A stretch of 8,528 nt of DNA, taken from assembly GCA_002346545.1 (NCBI GenBank), contig DEAA01000050.1, forward strand, positions 123,260 to 131,787, in the 5' to 3' direction. Position 1 is the stretch's first letter. Every line of letters begins with the position of its first letter. Shown here one piece after another: positions 1 through 5,300 of the stretch. Under the pieces are notes generated by a model that did no database searches, was not told the DNA's origin, and was given only the letters and a program-made list of their open reading frames with translations. Position numbers and translations under genes: made by a program. Origin of the DNA: Acidobacteria bacterium UBA2994 (lineage in GTDB: Bacteria; Acidobacteriota; Vicinamibacteria; Vicinamibacterales; UBA8438).

Positions 1-254
1 TCTACGTCGCTGACTCCGAGTCAGACAACGTACAGAATCCAGGGTTTGAAATGGGCATCCGCATTGGCGAAGTCGAGACGGGCTGGGTGAAAGAGTTCAT
101 TCGCTTCCCGTGGGCGAATCCCCACATCATTCCGGGGAACGGAGCGGAGTTCGTCGCCGTCGACAGCGAGGGCAACCTTTACGGAGGAGAGCCGGTTCCC
201 AATCCCCACCGCAATGCCCGAACGCTCAGGAAGTACGTGCGGGTGCGGCCCTGA
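1..254 (+). CDS. C-terminal end of an NHL/six-bladed beta-propeller protein (partial)
   Basis: This is the 3' end of a gene that begins before the window; the reading frame starts at base 3 and ends at TGA 252-254. About 83 residues are visible. They contain the run YVADSESDNVQNPGFEMGIR, then a GAEFVAVDSEGNLYGGE-like blade and a basic tail ending in KYVRVRP. This pattern is typical of the last blade and C-terminus of NHL/SMP-30-like propellers, including those annotated as peptidyl-alpha-hydroxyglycine alpha-amidating lyase-like. Such proteins are usually exported and fold as six-bladed propellers; some are lactonases or lyases and many have no known substrate. The in-frame ATG at 51 is internal to the fold and is not a credible start. 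The specific activity cannot be read from this fragment. Confidence 0.7.
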   Translation, partial: YVADSESDNVQNPGFEMGIRIGEVETGWVKEFIRFPWANPHIIPGNGAEFVAVDSEGNLYGGEPVPNPHRNARTLRKYVRVRP

Positions 255-311
255 GGGATGGTTCGCCCCGATCTGGGGCTGCAAGACCGGAGAGGAAACC
301 GAGCTTGTGTA

Positions 312-343
312 CCCTATCTGAACAAGAAAGTGTTCGGATGGGG
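312..343 (+). terminator. 13-bp RNA hairpin between the propeller gene and the PPOX gene
   Basis: CCCTATCTGAACA (312-324) pairs with TGTTCGGATGGGG (331-343) across a 6-base AGAAAG loop. Two of the 13 pairs are G-U, and they are allowed only in the + strand RNA; on the minus strand they become A-C mismatches. No T-run follows, so it is not a classical intrinsic terminator. It could still end or protect the transcript of the propeller gene 60 bases upstream. A weaker GCCCC/GGGGC stem lies at 265-279, and the 10-bp palindrome GCATGCATGC is at 406-415. The rest of the gap 255-466 shows no gene. Confidence 0.4.
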
Positions 344-466
344 AACCGCATCAGTTCCGGTCGTAAGTAAATCAAGGCTGCGGTATCACGTGGCTCAGGC
401 TGGCGGCATGCATGCTTGTAGTGTGCGCCTTGAAGCTGCGGTTCTTTCAGGCGAGTCAACTAACTC

Positions 467-1042
467 ATGGGCATGCAGAGTGAACGAGTCATACAATCGA
501 AGCTGGGCAGCCGAGAACGGGCAGAGCGGTTCTACCAATCCCATCTCCAAGACCATCTGACACCCCAGATGCAGGACTTTATACGGCGCCAGTCTATGGT
601 CTTCATAGCTACGGCGGACGCAGAAGGGTCTTGTGACTGCTCGCCTCGATTCGGCAAGGAAGGACTGGTTCTTGTTGTTGACGAACTAACCCTCGCTTAC
701 CCTGAATTCCGTGGCAATGGAGTCTTCGCGAGCCTCGGCAATATCTCAGAGAACCCCCAAATCGGATTGTTGTTCATCGATTTCCTGGAAACGACAGTTG
801 GCCTCCATGTCAATGGAAGAGCCGCGTGTCGTCCAGCCAGTGAGATACCAGCCCAGTGGAAGGCCAACTATAAGGCGAAGATGAGGAGTGCTATTGAGCA
901 GTGGGTCGTGATCGACGTCGAGGAAGCGTTTATTCACTGCTCCAAGCACGTTCCGAAATTCCAGACTCTCGGCAAGAAGATCTGGTGGGGGACCGACGAC
1001 CCCGTCAAGAAATCATCTGCGTTCTTCGAACATGACGGCTGA
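467..1042 (+). CDS. Pyridoxamine 5'-phosphate oxidase-family (PPOX) flavin-binding protein
   Basis: This is a 191-residue protein of the split-barrel PPOX family, in the branch close to MSMEG_1061-type FMN-dependent proteins. Visible family marks are FIATADAEGSCDCSPR (46-61, the first strands and flavin-contacting turn), YPEFRGNG (78-85), NISENPQIGLLFIDF (92-106), VGLHVNGRA (111-119) and a late EEAFIHCSKHVPK (152-164). Members bind FMN or F420 and act as oxidoreductases or ligand-binding proteins; the substrate cannot be inferred here. It is unlikely to be the true PdxH enzyme of vitamin B6 synthesis, because the sequence matches the generic branch. An in-frame stop at 461-463 limits the start to ATG 467 or ATG 473. 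Neither has a strong ribosome site, so the first two residues are uncertain. It is probably a single-gene unit, with 244 bp to the next likely start. Confidence 0.85.
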   Translation: MGMQSERVIQSKLGSRERAERFYQSHLQDHLTPQMQDFIRRQSMVFIATADAEGSCDCSPRFGKEGLVLVVDELTLAYPEFRGNGVFASLGNISENPQIGLLFIDFLETTVGLHVNGRAACRPASEIPAQWKANYKAKMRSAIEQWVVIDVEEAFIHCSKHVPKFQTLGKKIWWGTDDPVKKSSAFFEHDG

Positions 1043-1246
1043 CATCACCAGGCCTTGGGTTTCCTAGCAGCTGCTCTGTTGACGGAAGGCAGCATGTGTG
1101 CGGGAAGGGCTAATACAGGCCGAGCCGTTTGCGATCGGAACTAATGGGAATAGCCATAGCTTCTGACTCGAAATATCGTGTCATTTAAGCCACCAAAGTA
1201 CTGCCTAAAGTCACGGTGTCCCGGCGCATTCTGCACCAATACCACC

Positions 1247-1265
1247 TATACTTGTGGCACAAGTA
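1247..1265 (+). promoter_or_regulatory. -10-like element overlapped by a 17-bp operator-like palindrome
   Basis: TACTTGTG (1249-1256) and CACAAGTA (1258-1265) form an inverted repeat with 8-bp perfect arms around a single central G. TATACT (1247-1252), one base from the consensus -10, overlaps its left arm. No good -35 is visible at the usual distance. The site is 22 bp before the likely start of the DUF1330-type gene, so a dimeric repressor bound here would block transcription. The symmetry is seen directly; the regulator is unknown. HxlR-, MarR- or TetR-type proteins bind sites of this size. Confidence 0.5.
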
Positions 1266-1286
1266 CTTAATAGCTGGAGAGCCCGC

Positions 1287-1913
1287 ATGAAAGGCTACTG
1301 GATCAATCACGTTCTCGACATCAAGGATCCCGCCCGGTTCGGCGCCTATGTCGAAGCGAGCCAACCGATGTTTCAGGGCAACAACCAGTACGGGGCCAAA
1401 ATCATGCTGCTCGGCCCTGTGGCGGCGACGGTCACGGGCAAGCCCGTGCAGTACGCCGCAATCGTCGAGTTCGAGAGTGTCAAGGCCGCCGTCGACTTCT
1501 GGAACGATCCACAATACGCGGCCACGCGCGCTCTCATGGGGCCCTTGGACGATGAAAGTGCTGTCGTCGACCGACGTGTCTGCTGTATTGAGGCTGAACC
1601 GTTGACGGTGTCCCCAGGGCAGGGCTTCTGGTTGAACCATGTGCAGGAGATCATCGACGACTCGGCGTTCTTCTCCTACGCCGAGGCTAGCCTGCCCCAT
1701 TTCACATGCGCAGGCTTCGGGCCAGTCGTACACCAGCATACGGGTGAGCAAAAGATCCACCTCGCCGCAGCGCTCGGCTTCGACAATATCGACACGGCAA
1801 CGACAATCTATGGCACGCCCGAATATCGGGCTGCGTTGGCGGCTGGGAATATGGAAAGCGGCGAGAGCCACGTGGTCAACCGCACCATCTGCGCCATCGA
1901 AGCACCCGCATAG
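1287..1913 (+). CDS. Tandem two-domain DUF1330-like protein
   Basis: The protein is 208 residues if it starts at ATG 1287, which has GGAGAG at 1276-1281 at good spacing. A GTG at 1254 in frame would add 11 residues but lies inside the operator-like palindrome. It contains two copies of one domain. Copy 1 (about 2-104) starts GYWINHVLDIKDPARF and has a central VEFESVKAAVDFWNDPQY. Copy 2 (about 113-206) starts GFWLNHVQEIIDDSAF and has LGFDNIDTATTIYGTPEY. Each ends with a VV(D/N)R..C.IEA strand. This matches DUF1330 and related dimeric alpha/beta-barrel proteins, which normally have one domain of about 95-100 residues and pair with a second chain. Here the two halves are fused, so the protein probably forms the barrel within one chain. 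No enzyme function is established for the family. Confidence 0.8.
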   Translation: MKGYWINHVLDIKDPARFGAYVEASQPMFQGNNQYGAKIMLLGPVAATVTGKPVQYAAIVEFESVKAAVDFWNDPQYAATRALMGPLDDESAVVDRRVCCIEAEPLTVSPGQGFWLNHVQEIIDDSAFFSYAEASLPHFTCAGFGPVVHQHTGEQKIHLAAALGFDNIDTATTIYGTPEYRAALAAGNMESGESHVVNRTICAIEAPA

Positions 1914-1997
1914 GCAACAAACAGGCTGTGAAAACGGCCCGAACGCGAACCACGCCCTTAATCAGCGGCGAATTAACTTCGATACCAATTAGGGCAA

Positions 1998-2022
1998 TGG
2001 TATAAGTTACGTTTCTAACTTA
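1998..2022 (+). promoter_or_regulatory. Extended -10 promoter with a 20-bp inverted repeat
   Basis: TGGTATAAG (1998-2006) fits an extended -10 (TG-N-TATAAT-like). TAAGTTA (2003-2009) and TAACTTA (2016-2022) are 7-bp perfect inverted arms separated by CGTTTC, so the dyad covers the -10 and the expected transcription start. It lies directly before the ribosome site AGGAG (2028-2032) of the 128-residue gene. It may be an operator, or a short hairpin at the 5' end of the mRNA. No convincing -35 was found, as is common with extended -10 promoters. Confidence 0.45.
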
Positions 2023-2040
2023 ATCGTAGGAGCAAAAGCC

Positions 2041-2427
2041 ATGTCTCTATCTGATCAACTGGTACTTGAAGATCAAGTCAATTCGTTCGAGTTGAAGATC
2101 ACATCGATGACCAGCACCAAGGATGGCGTCCAGGTTAACGCTACTGGCACCGTCGAACGCTATGGCAAGGTCTTTCTCACGTACAACTTCACGAACAATC
2201 CCGCCCAGGATGACACCGGATCATTCATCGGATTCGGCTGGGGCATCACGGCCGACGGCACCAGAAACCAGGGGGAGCGCCGCGGTGTATTCACTAGCGA
2301 CGGCCTTGTGGGCACTGTCTATTCGCTCGACGATGTTACTGACGGCTACCCCAACTTCTGCATCGAAAAGTGGGATCTGATGAACGAGACCATCACAATG
2401 GAGTTCTCTCGGATCCAGAAGCGTTAA
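2041..2427 (+). CDS. Unrecognised 128-residue beta-rich protein
   Basis: I do not recognise this family with confidence. The 128-residue product has no signal peptide or membrane segment and is probably cytoplasmic. Alternating hydrophobic strands and glycine turns (GKVFLTYNF 42-50, GSFIGFGWGI 60-69, RGVFTSDG 81-88, TVYSLDDVTDG 92-102) suggest a small beta barrel. An aromatic and acidic end, IEKWDLMNETITMEF (108-122), closes it. A single cysteine (C107) follows the GYPNF turn. The start is well supported: AGGAG at 2028-2032, 8 bases before ATG. The next gene, for an exported lipocalin-like protein, starts 41 bp after its stop, so the two are probably one transcript. The fold could be calycin- or allene-oxide-cyclase-barrel-like, but this is only an impression from the strand pattern. 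Confidence 0.7.
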   Translation: MSLSDQLVLEDQVNSFELKITSMTSTKDGVQVNATGTVERYGKVFLTYNFTNNPAQDDTGSFIGFGWGITADGTRNQGERRGVFTSDGLVGTVYSLDDVTDGYPNFCIEKWDLMNETITMEFSRIQKR

Positions 2428-2468
2428 CCTACCTTCTCATACACTCTTCTCTCCAAGGACGCTACATC

Positions 2469-3014
2469 ATGGCCAAGGCTTTCATCGTTGCCTCGCTCAC
2501 TTTCGCAGCACTTCTGCTCTGTGGTGGACAGTCCGTGGCGCAAACAACCCCAGAAGCGTTTGACCAACTAAAGAAACTCGAGGGAGAGTGGACGGGCACT
2601 CTGCGACTCACGCCAGGTGAGCATCTCGAACGGCTTGGCCTTAATGCCGAACAGTCCCTTACCCTGAATTACAGCGTGCGCTCAGGCGGGACCTCTCTTC
2701 TTGAGGAGAGCTTTGCCGACGGCATCGAGATGGTGACCGTCTACAATGCGCAAGGGAACAGTCTTCTGTCCACACACTATTGTGTTCTGGCGAATCGACC
2801 GGTCGGAACCCTAGACGCGTCCGTGAACGGGGTGCTCTCGTTCACGACAGATGCGGATCGGAGCGGCTTAGAGAAAGGCAGGGACGAGTACGTCAGTTCT
2901 TGGCGTATAAATCTGGAGCCTGGCAATCCGAACCAGTTCACTTACGCCTACACCGTGACGAAGCCAGACGGGAGTCAATGGTCGGCACGGTCCGTTGTGT
3001 CGAGGGCGAACTAG
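2469..3014 (+). CDS. Exported lipocalin-like (calycin-type) hypothetical protein
   Basis: This 181-residue protein begins with a Sec signal peptide: a basic start, a hydrophobic stretch at 4-18 and a likely cut after SVA (24). The start at ATG 2469 is chosen because AAGGA (2455-2459) is well placed and the signal peptide begins there; an in-frame ATG at 2370 would add 33 unlike residues inside the preceding gene. The mature part opens with FDQLKKLEGEWTG (31-43), the short helix plus GEW motif common to lipocalin-like beta-barrel proteins of the DUF1579 kind. EMVTVYNAQGNSLLSTHYC follows at 87-105, a signature I associate with uncharacterised bacterial members that usually read MVT.YH..G..L..THYC. 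Such barrels bind small hydrophobic ligands in the periplasm; the ligand is unknown. C18 sits in LLLCGG, a poor lipobox, so it is probably a soluble periplasmic protein. Confidence 0.7.
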   Translation: MAKAFIVASLTFAALLLCGGQSVAQTTPEAFDQLKKLEGEWTGTLRLTPGEHLERLGLNAEQSLTLNYSVRSGGTSLLEESFADGIEMVTVYNAQGNSLLSTHYCVLANRPVGTLDASVNGVLSFTTDADRSGLEKGRDEYVSSWRINLEPGNPNQFTYAYTVTKPDGSQWSARSVVSRAN

Positions 3015-3056
3015 AGAGCGTTCGTCTTCACACGAGAGCAGGCTCACGGCTGCCTC

Positions 3057-3097
3057 CGCGGGCCGTCATTGTTCTTACAGGACAATGACGGCCCGCG
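3057..3097. terminator. Strong hairpin at convergent gene ends, probable bidirectional terminator
   Basis: CGCGGGCCGTCATTGT (3057-3072) is exactly complementary to ACAATGACGGCCCGCG (3082-3097), a perfect 16-bp GC-rich stem with a 9-base loop. It lies between the 3' ends of two converging genes (stops at 3014 and 3175). No T-run follows on either strand, so it may act with Rho, or as an RNA 3'-end stabiliser, rather than as a textbook intrinsic terminator. A second perfect stem, CACGTT/AACGTG with a 6-base loop, follows with no gap at 3098-3115. Confidence 0.6.
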
Positions 3098-3174
3098 CAC
3101 GTTCGAGCTAACGTGACCTCCTCCTCGGTGAACACCATCCCGGTCGCCGGGGCGTGTAGGACCGGGCGCGCCAA

Positions 3175-4674
3175 CTACAGGGGCGGCGGAGCGAACCCAC
3201 CCAGCGCGGCCTCGAGCTCGAGCGCCACCGCCAGCGCGACATCTTCCCGCGCCGGCGCCGCTACGACCTGCACGCCGATCGGCAGCCCCTCAGGCGAGGT
3301 TCCGCCGCGCACCACGACACCGGGCCAGCCGGTGGCGTTGTACGTCAACGTGTAGCTGTAGTCCGGCAGGTCGGTGGCGCCGTGAGGCACGGCCGGTTTC
3401 GCGTTCACCGGGCAAAGGATCACGTCGTGATCGTCGAGGTAGCGGTGCATCCGGCTGCGCAGGTCGTACCAGTCGTCGAACATCCGATCTAGCTCGTCGG
3501 CCGGCAACCCATCTCCGGTGGTCGGGATCGAGGCCTCATCGGTGCCAGCATCCCGGAGCAGCCGCCGCACGGCAGCCCGGCCGTCGGCACCGAACACCCC
3601 GAACCCGATGGCAAACGAGTCCTCGATACCATCCGGTCGCGACTCGTCTACCCGGGCGCCGAGCGCCTCCAGCGTCTCGGCCGCTGCCCGCACCACAGTC
3701 TGGGTCTCAGCAGTCGGGGTACGGATGTCGTTATCGACGTGGAAGCCAACCCGGAGCGCCCCGACGTCGACCGCGGCCGGATCGCCTAGCGGCATCGGCA
3801 CGATCGCCGGGTCGATGTTGTCAGGCCCTGCCAGAATTGGCAGCAGCAGTACCAGGTCGTCGACCCTGCGGCCGAATGGCCCGATCTGCTGAAAGCTGTC
3901 GTGGGTGCCGCCATACGGGAAGATGTGGCCTGTGCGTGGCACACGACCGTGCGTCGGCTTGATGCCGGTGATGCCGTTGAAGTGGGCCGGCAACCGGATA
4001 CTGCCGCCGTAGTCGCTCCCGATATCAAACGCCGCGCCGCCACAGGCCACGATCGCCGCCGCGCCGCCGCTACTTCCCCCGCTAGTGCGGCTCTGGTCCC
4101 ATGGGTTGCTAGTTCGCCCGTACACCAGGTTGTCGGTCTCGAAGGATAGCGTTAGCTCGGGGGTGTTCGTCTTGCCCAGAAGAATCGCCCCGGCCGCCCT
4201 CGCGCGCGCCACGACCGTAGCGTCGCGGCCCGGCACAAAGCTGGCACGCCCCTGTGACCCGCCAGTGGTCACGAGGTCCACGGTATCAAGCGAGTCCTTG
4301 ATGGTCATCGGCACGCCGTGGAGCGGCCCCAGCGGCTCACCGGCCGCCACCGCCAAATCGGCCTCTCGCGCCTCGTCGCGCGCCGCGTCTGCCCTGAGCT
4401 GGACCACCGCATTAAGTGCTGGATTCACTGCGTCGATCCGAGCCAGACAGTTGTCGACCACCTCCACCGACGTCACCCGTCCGGCCCTGATCGCCGCGGC
4501 CAGGCTCCGAACGGACGAGTAGTAGAGGGGGTCGGCGAGTGCTGGCGCGTCGGCCTCCCGCCCACGCACCTCGACCGCCGATGGAACCGGTCGACACCCG
4601 ACGGCCGCCACCGCAGCCGCCGCGCCACCGGCCAGCTCCAGCAGCTCGCGCCGGCTGACTGAGGGACTCGTCAT
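3175..4674 (-). CDS. Amidase-signature family hydrolase with a Tat signal
   Basis: This 499-residue enzyme belongs to the amidase-signature family, which hydrolyses amide bonds by a Ser-cisSer-Lys triad. The triad is complete: K126 in MTIKDSLD, S201 in SGGSSGG and S225 in GSDYGGSIRLP. The spacings (75 and 24 residues) equal those of well-studied members such as FAAH. The N-terminus has SRRELLEL (7-14) followed by an alanine-rich hydrophobic stretch ending AAVGC (23-27), indicating Tat export and possibly lipid attachment at C27. It would then act outside the cytoplasm. The substrate is not readable; it need not be GatA, which is cytoplasmic and sits with gatB/C. GGAGGA at 4681-4686 supports the start. 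Its ATG overlaps the stop of an upstream open stretch (TGATG). GC content is much higher than in the flanking genes. Confidence 0.9.
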   Translation of the reverse strand: MTSPSVSRRELLELAGGAAAAVAAVGCRPVPSAVEVRGREADAPALADPLYYSSVRSLAAAIRAGRVTSVEVVDNCLARIDAVNPALNAVVQLRADAARDEAREADLAVAAGEPLGPLHGVPMTIKDSLDTVDLVTTGGSQGRASFVPGRDATVVARARAAGAILLGKTNTPELTLSFETDNLVYGRTSNPWDQSRTSGGSSGGAAAIVACGGAAFDIGSDYGGSIRLPAHFNGITGIKPTHGRVPRTGHIFPYGGTHDSFQQIGPFGRRVDDLVLLLPILAGPDNIDPAIVPMPLGDPAAVDVGALRVGFHVDNDIRTPTAETQTVVRAAAETLEALGARVDESRPDGIEDSFAIGFGVFGADGRAAVRRLLRDAGTDEASIPTTGDGLPADELDRMFDDWYDLRSRMHRYLDDHDVILCPVNAKPAVPHGATDLPDYSYTLTYNATGWPGVVVRGGTSPEGLPIGVQVVAAPAREDVALAVALELEAALGGFAPPPL

Positions 4675-4814
4675 CAGTGTTCCTCCGGGGTTAAGAAACA
4701 GGCCCCCGCTTCGAGCTCCTTGAACCAGTCGAGCACCACGTCGCTCTGGCCAAGCGGCTCCGCTTTGTTCGGTTGTAGTTCCTCGTCAATTGCATGGGTA
4801 GTCGTCTGAATACA
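4674..4814 (-). pseudogene. Possible C-terminal remnant of a PD40/WD40-like propeller gene
   Basis: Reading leftward from the stop TAG at 4815-4817, 46 codons stay open to TGA 4674-4676, which overlaps the amidase ATG as TGATG. There is no ATG in the stretch, and the only candidate starts are GTG codons at 4734-4739. The peptide includes SDVVLDWFKELEAG. PD40-type propeller and kinase-propeller proteins commonly end in VVLNWFEEL-like strings, and the propeller at the right of this window ends VVLNAFNEL (6 of 9 identical). GC is high up to about 4765 and then falls. I infer the 3' end of an old operon partner whose body has been lost. It could instead be chance coding-like sequence. Confidence 0.4.
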
Positions 4815-4876
4815 CTAGAGTCGACCACGGCAGTCCTGCGAGACACTCAAAGCTGGCATTTTTAAAGGAAGTAGAC

Positions 4877-5281
4877 ATGCACTCAGAATCAGATCCAAAC
4901 ATCGCATCGATAAGGCGGAGCTTTGAGACATTACTGGCATACTTTAGCGTTGGAAACTCCGATGGTGTAGCCAAACACATTCAGTTTCCGGCATTGAACA
5001 TCAATGCTCAGACTACCGCCTTCCATACAAAAGAAGAGTTTATCGACTTCGTTGATTCATACCCACTGCAAGAGGATTACTCTTACACCAAAGCCGATAA
5101 GGTGAACATATATCGTATCGGAGGACCAATCTACTGCTTAGACTATGATTACTCGCGCTTTAACGATAGCGATGGACTTCTTTCTCAAGGAAGAGGAATT
5201 TACTTTTACAGCAATGAAACCGGCCACTGGAAAGTATTCAGTTTCTGGAACGGAGATCGAGAGACAGAGGTAGAGCTTTAA
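4877..5281 (+). CDS. NTF2-like (SnoaL/DUF4440-type) small protein
   Basis: This 134-residue soluble protein has no signal peptide. The layout suits the NTF2-like cone fold: a first helix SIRRSFETLLAYFSVGN (11-27), HIQFPALNI (34-42) as the first pocket strand, a helix TKEEFIDFVDSY (51-62), then strands VNIYRIGGPIYCLDYDYSRF (76-95) and a closing GRGIYFYSNETGHWKVFSFW (105-124). Members include small enzymes, isomerases, toxin-immunity proteins and ligand-binding proteins, so the role is open. AGGA (4866-4869) sits 7 bases before the ATG. The gene has about 43% GC by my counts of four 60-base lines, far below its neighbours, and sits between a divergent amidase and a convergent VWFA gene 19 bp away. 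It was probably acquired separately. Confidence 0.65.
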   Translation: MHSESDPNIASIRRSFETLLAYFSVGNSDGVAKHIQFPALNINAQTTAFHTKEEFIDFVDSYPLQEDYSYTKADKVNIYRIGGPIYCLDYDYSRFNDSDGLLSQGRGIYFYSNETGHWKVFSFWNGDRETEVEL

Positions 5282-5300
5282 GCGAGGCGTACGTCCGGAC

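Noticed and set aside
258..560. A 100-codon + strand open frame across the first gap
   Set aside because: It overlaps the PPOX gene in another frame, has no ribosome site, and its product has no recognisable pattern. The upstream part is better explained by RNA hairpins.
1185..1871. A 228-codon minus-strand open frame
   Set aside because: It is the mirror of the tandem DUF1330-like gene, which has a ribosome site and a recognisable internal duplication.
3098..3138. A possible short minus-strand coding stretch after the amidase stop (peptide GMVFTEEEVTLAR)
   Set aside because: The amidase already ends at a family-typical position, the ATG at 3138 has no ribosome site, and the frame runs through the tandem hairpins.
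4790..4816. Possible + strand promoter TTGCAT - 15 bp - TACACT before the NTF2-like gene
   Set aside because: The -35 match is only 3 of 6 and the spacer is short; not strong enough to list.
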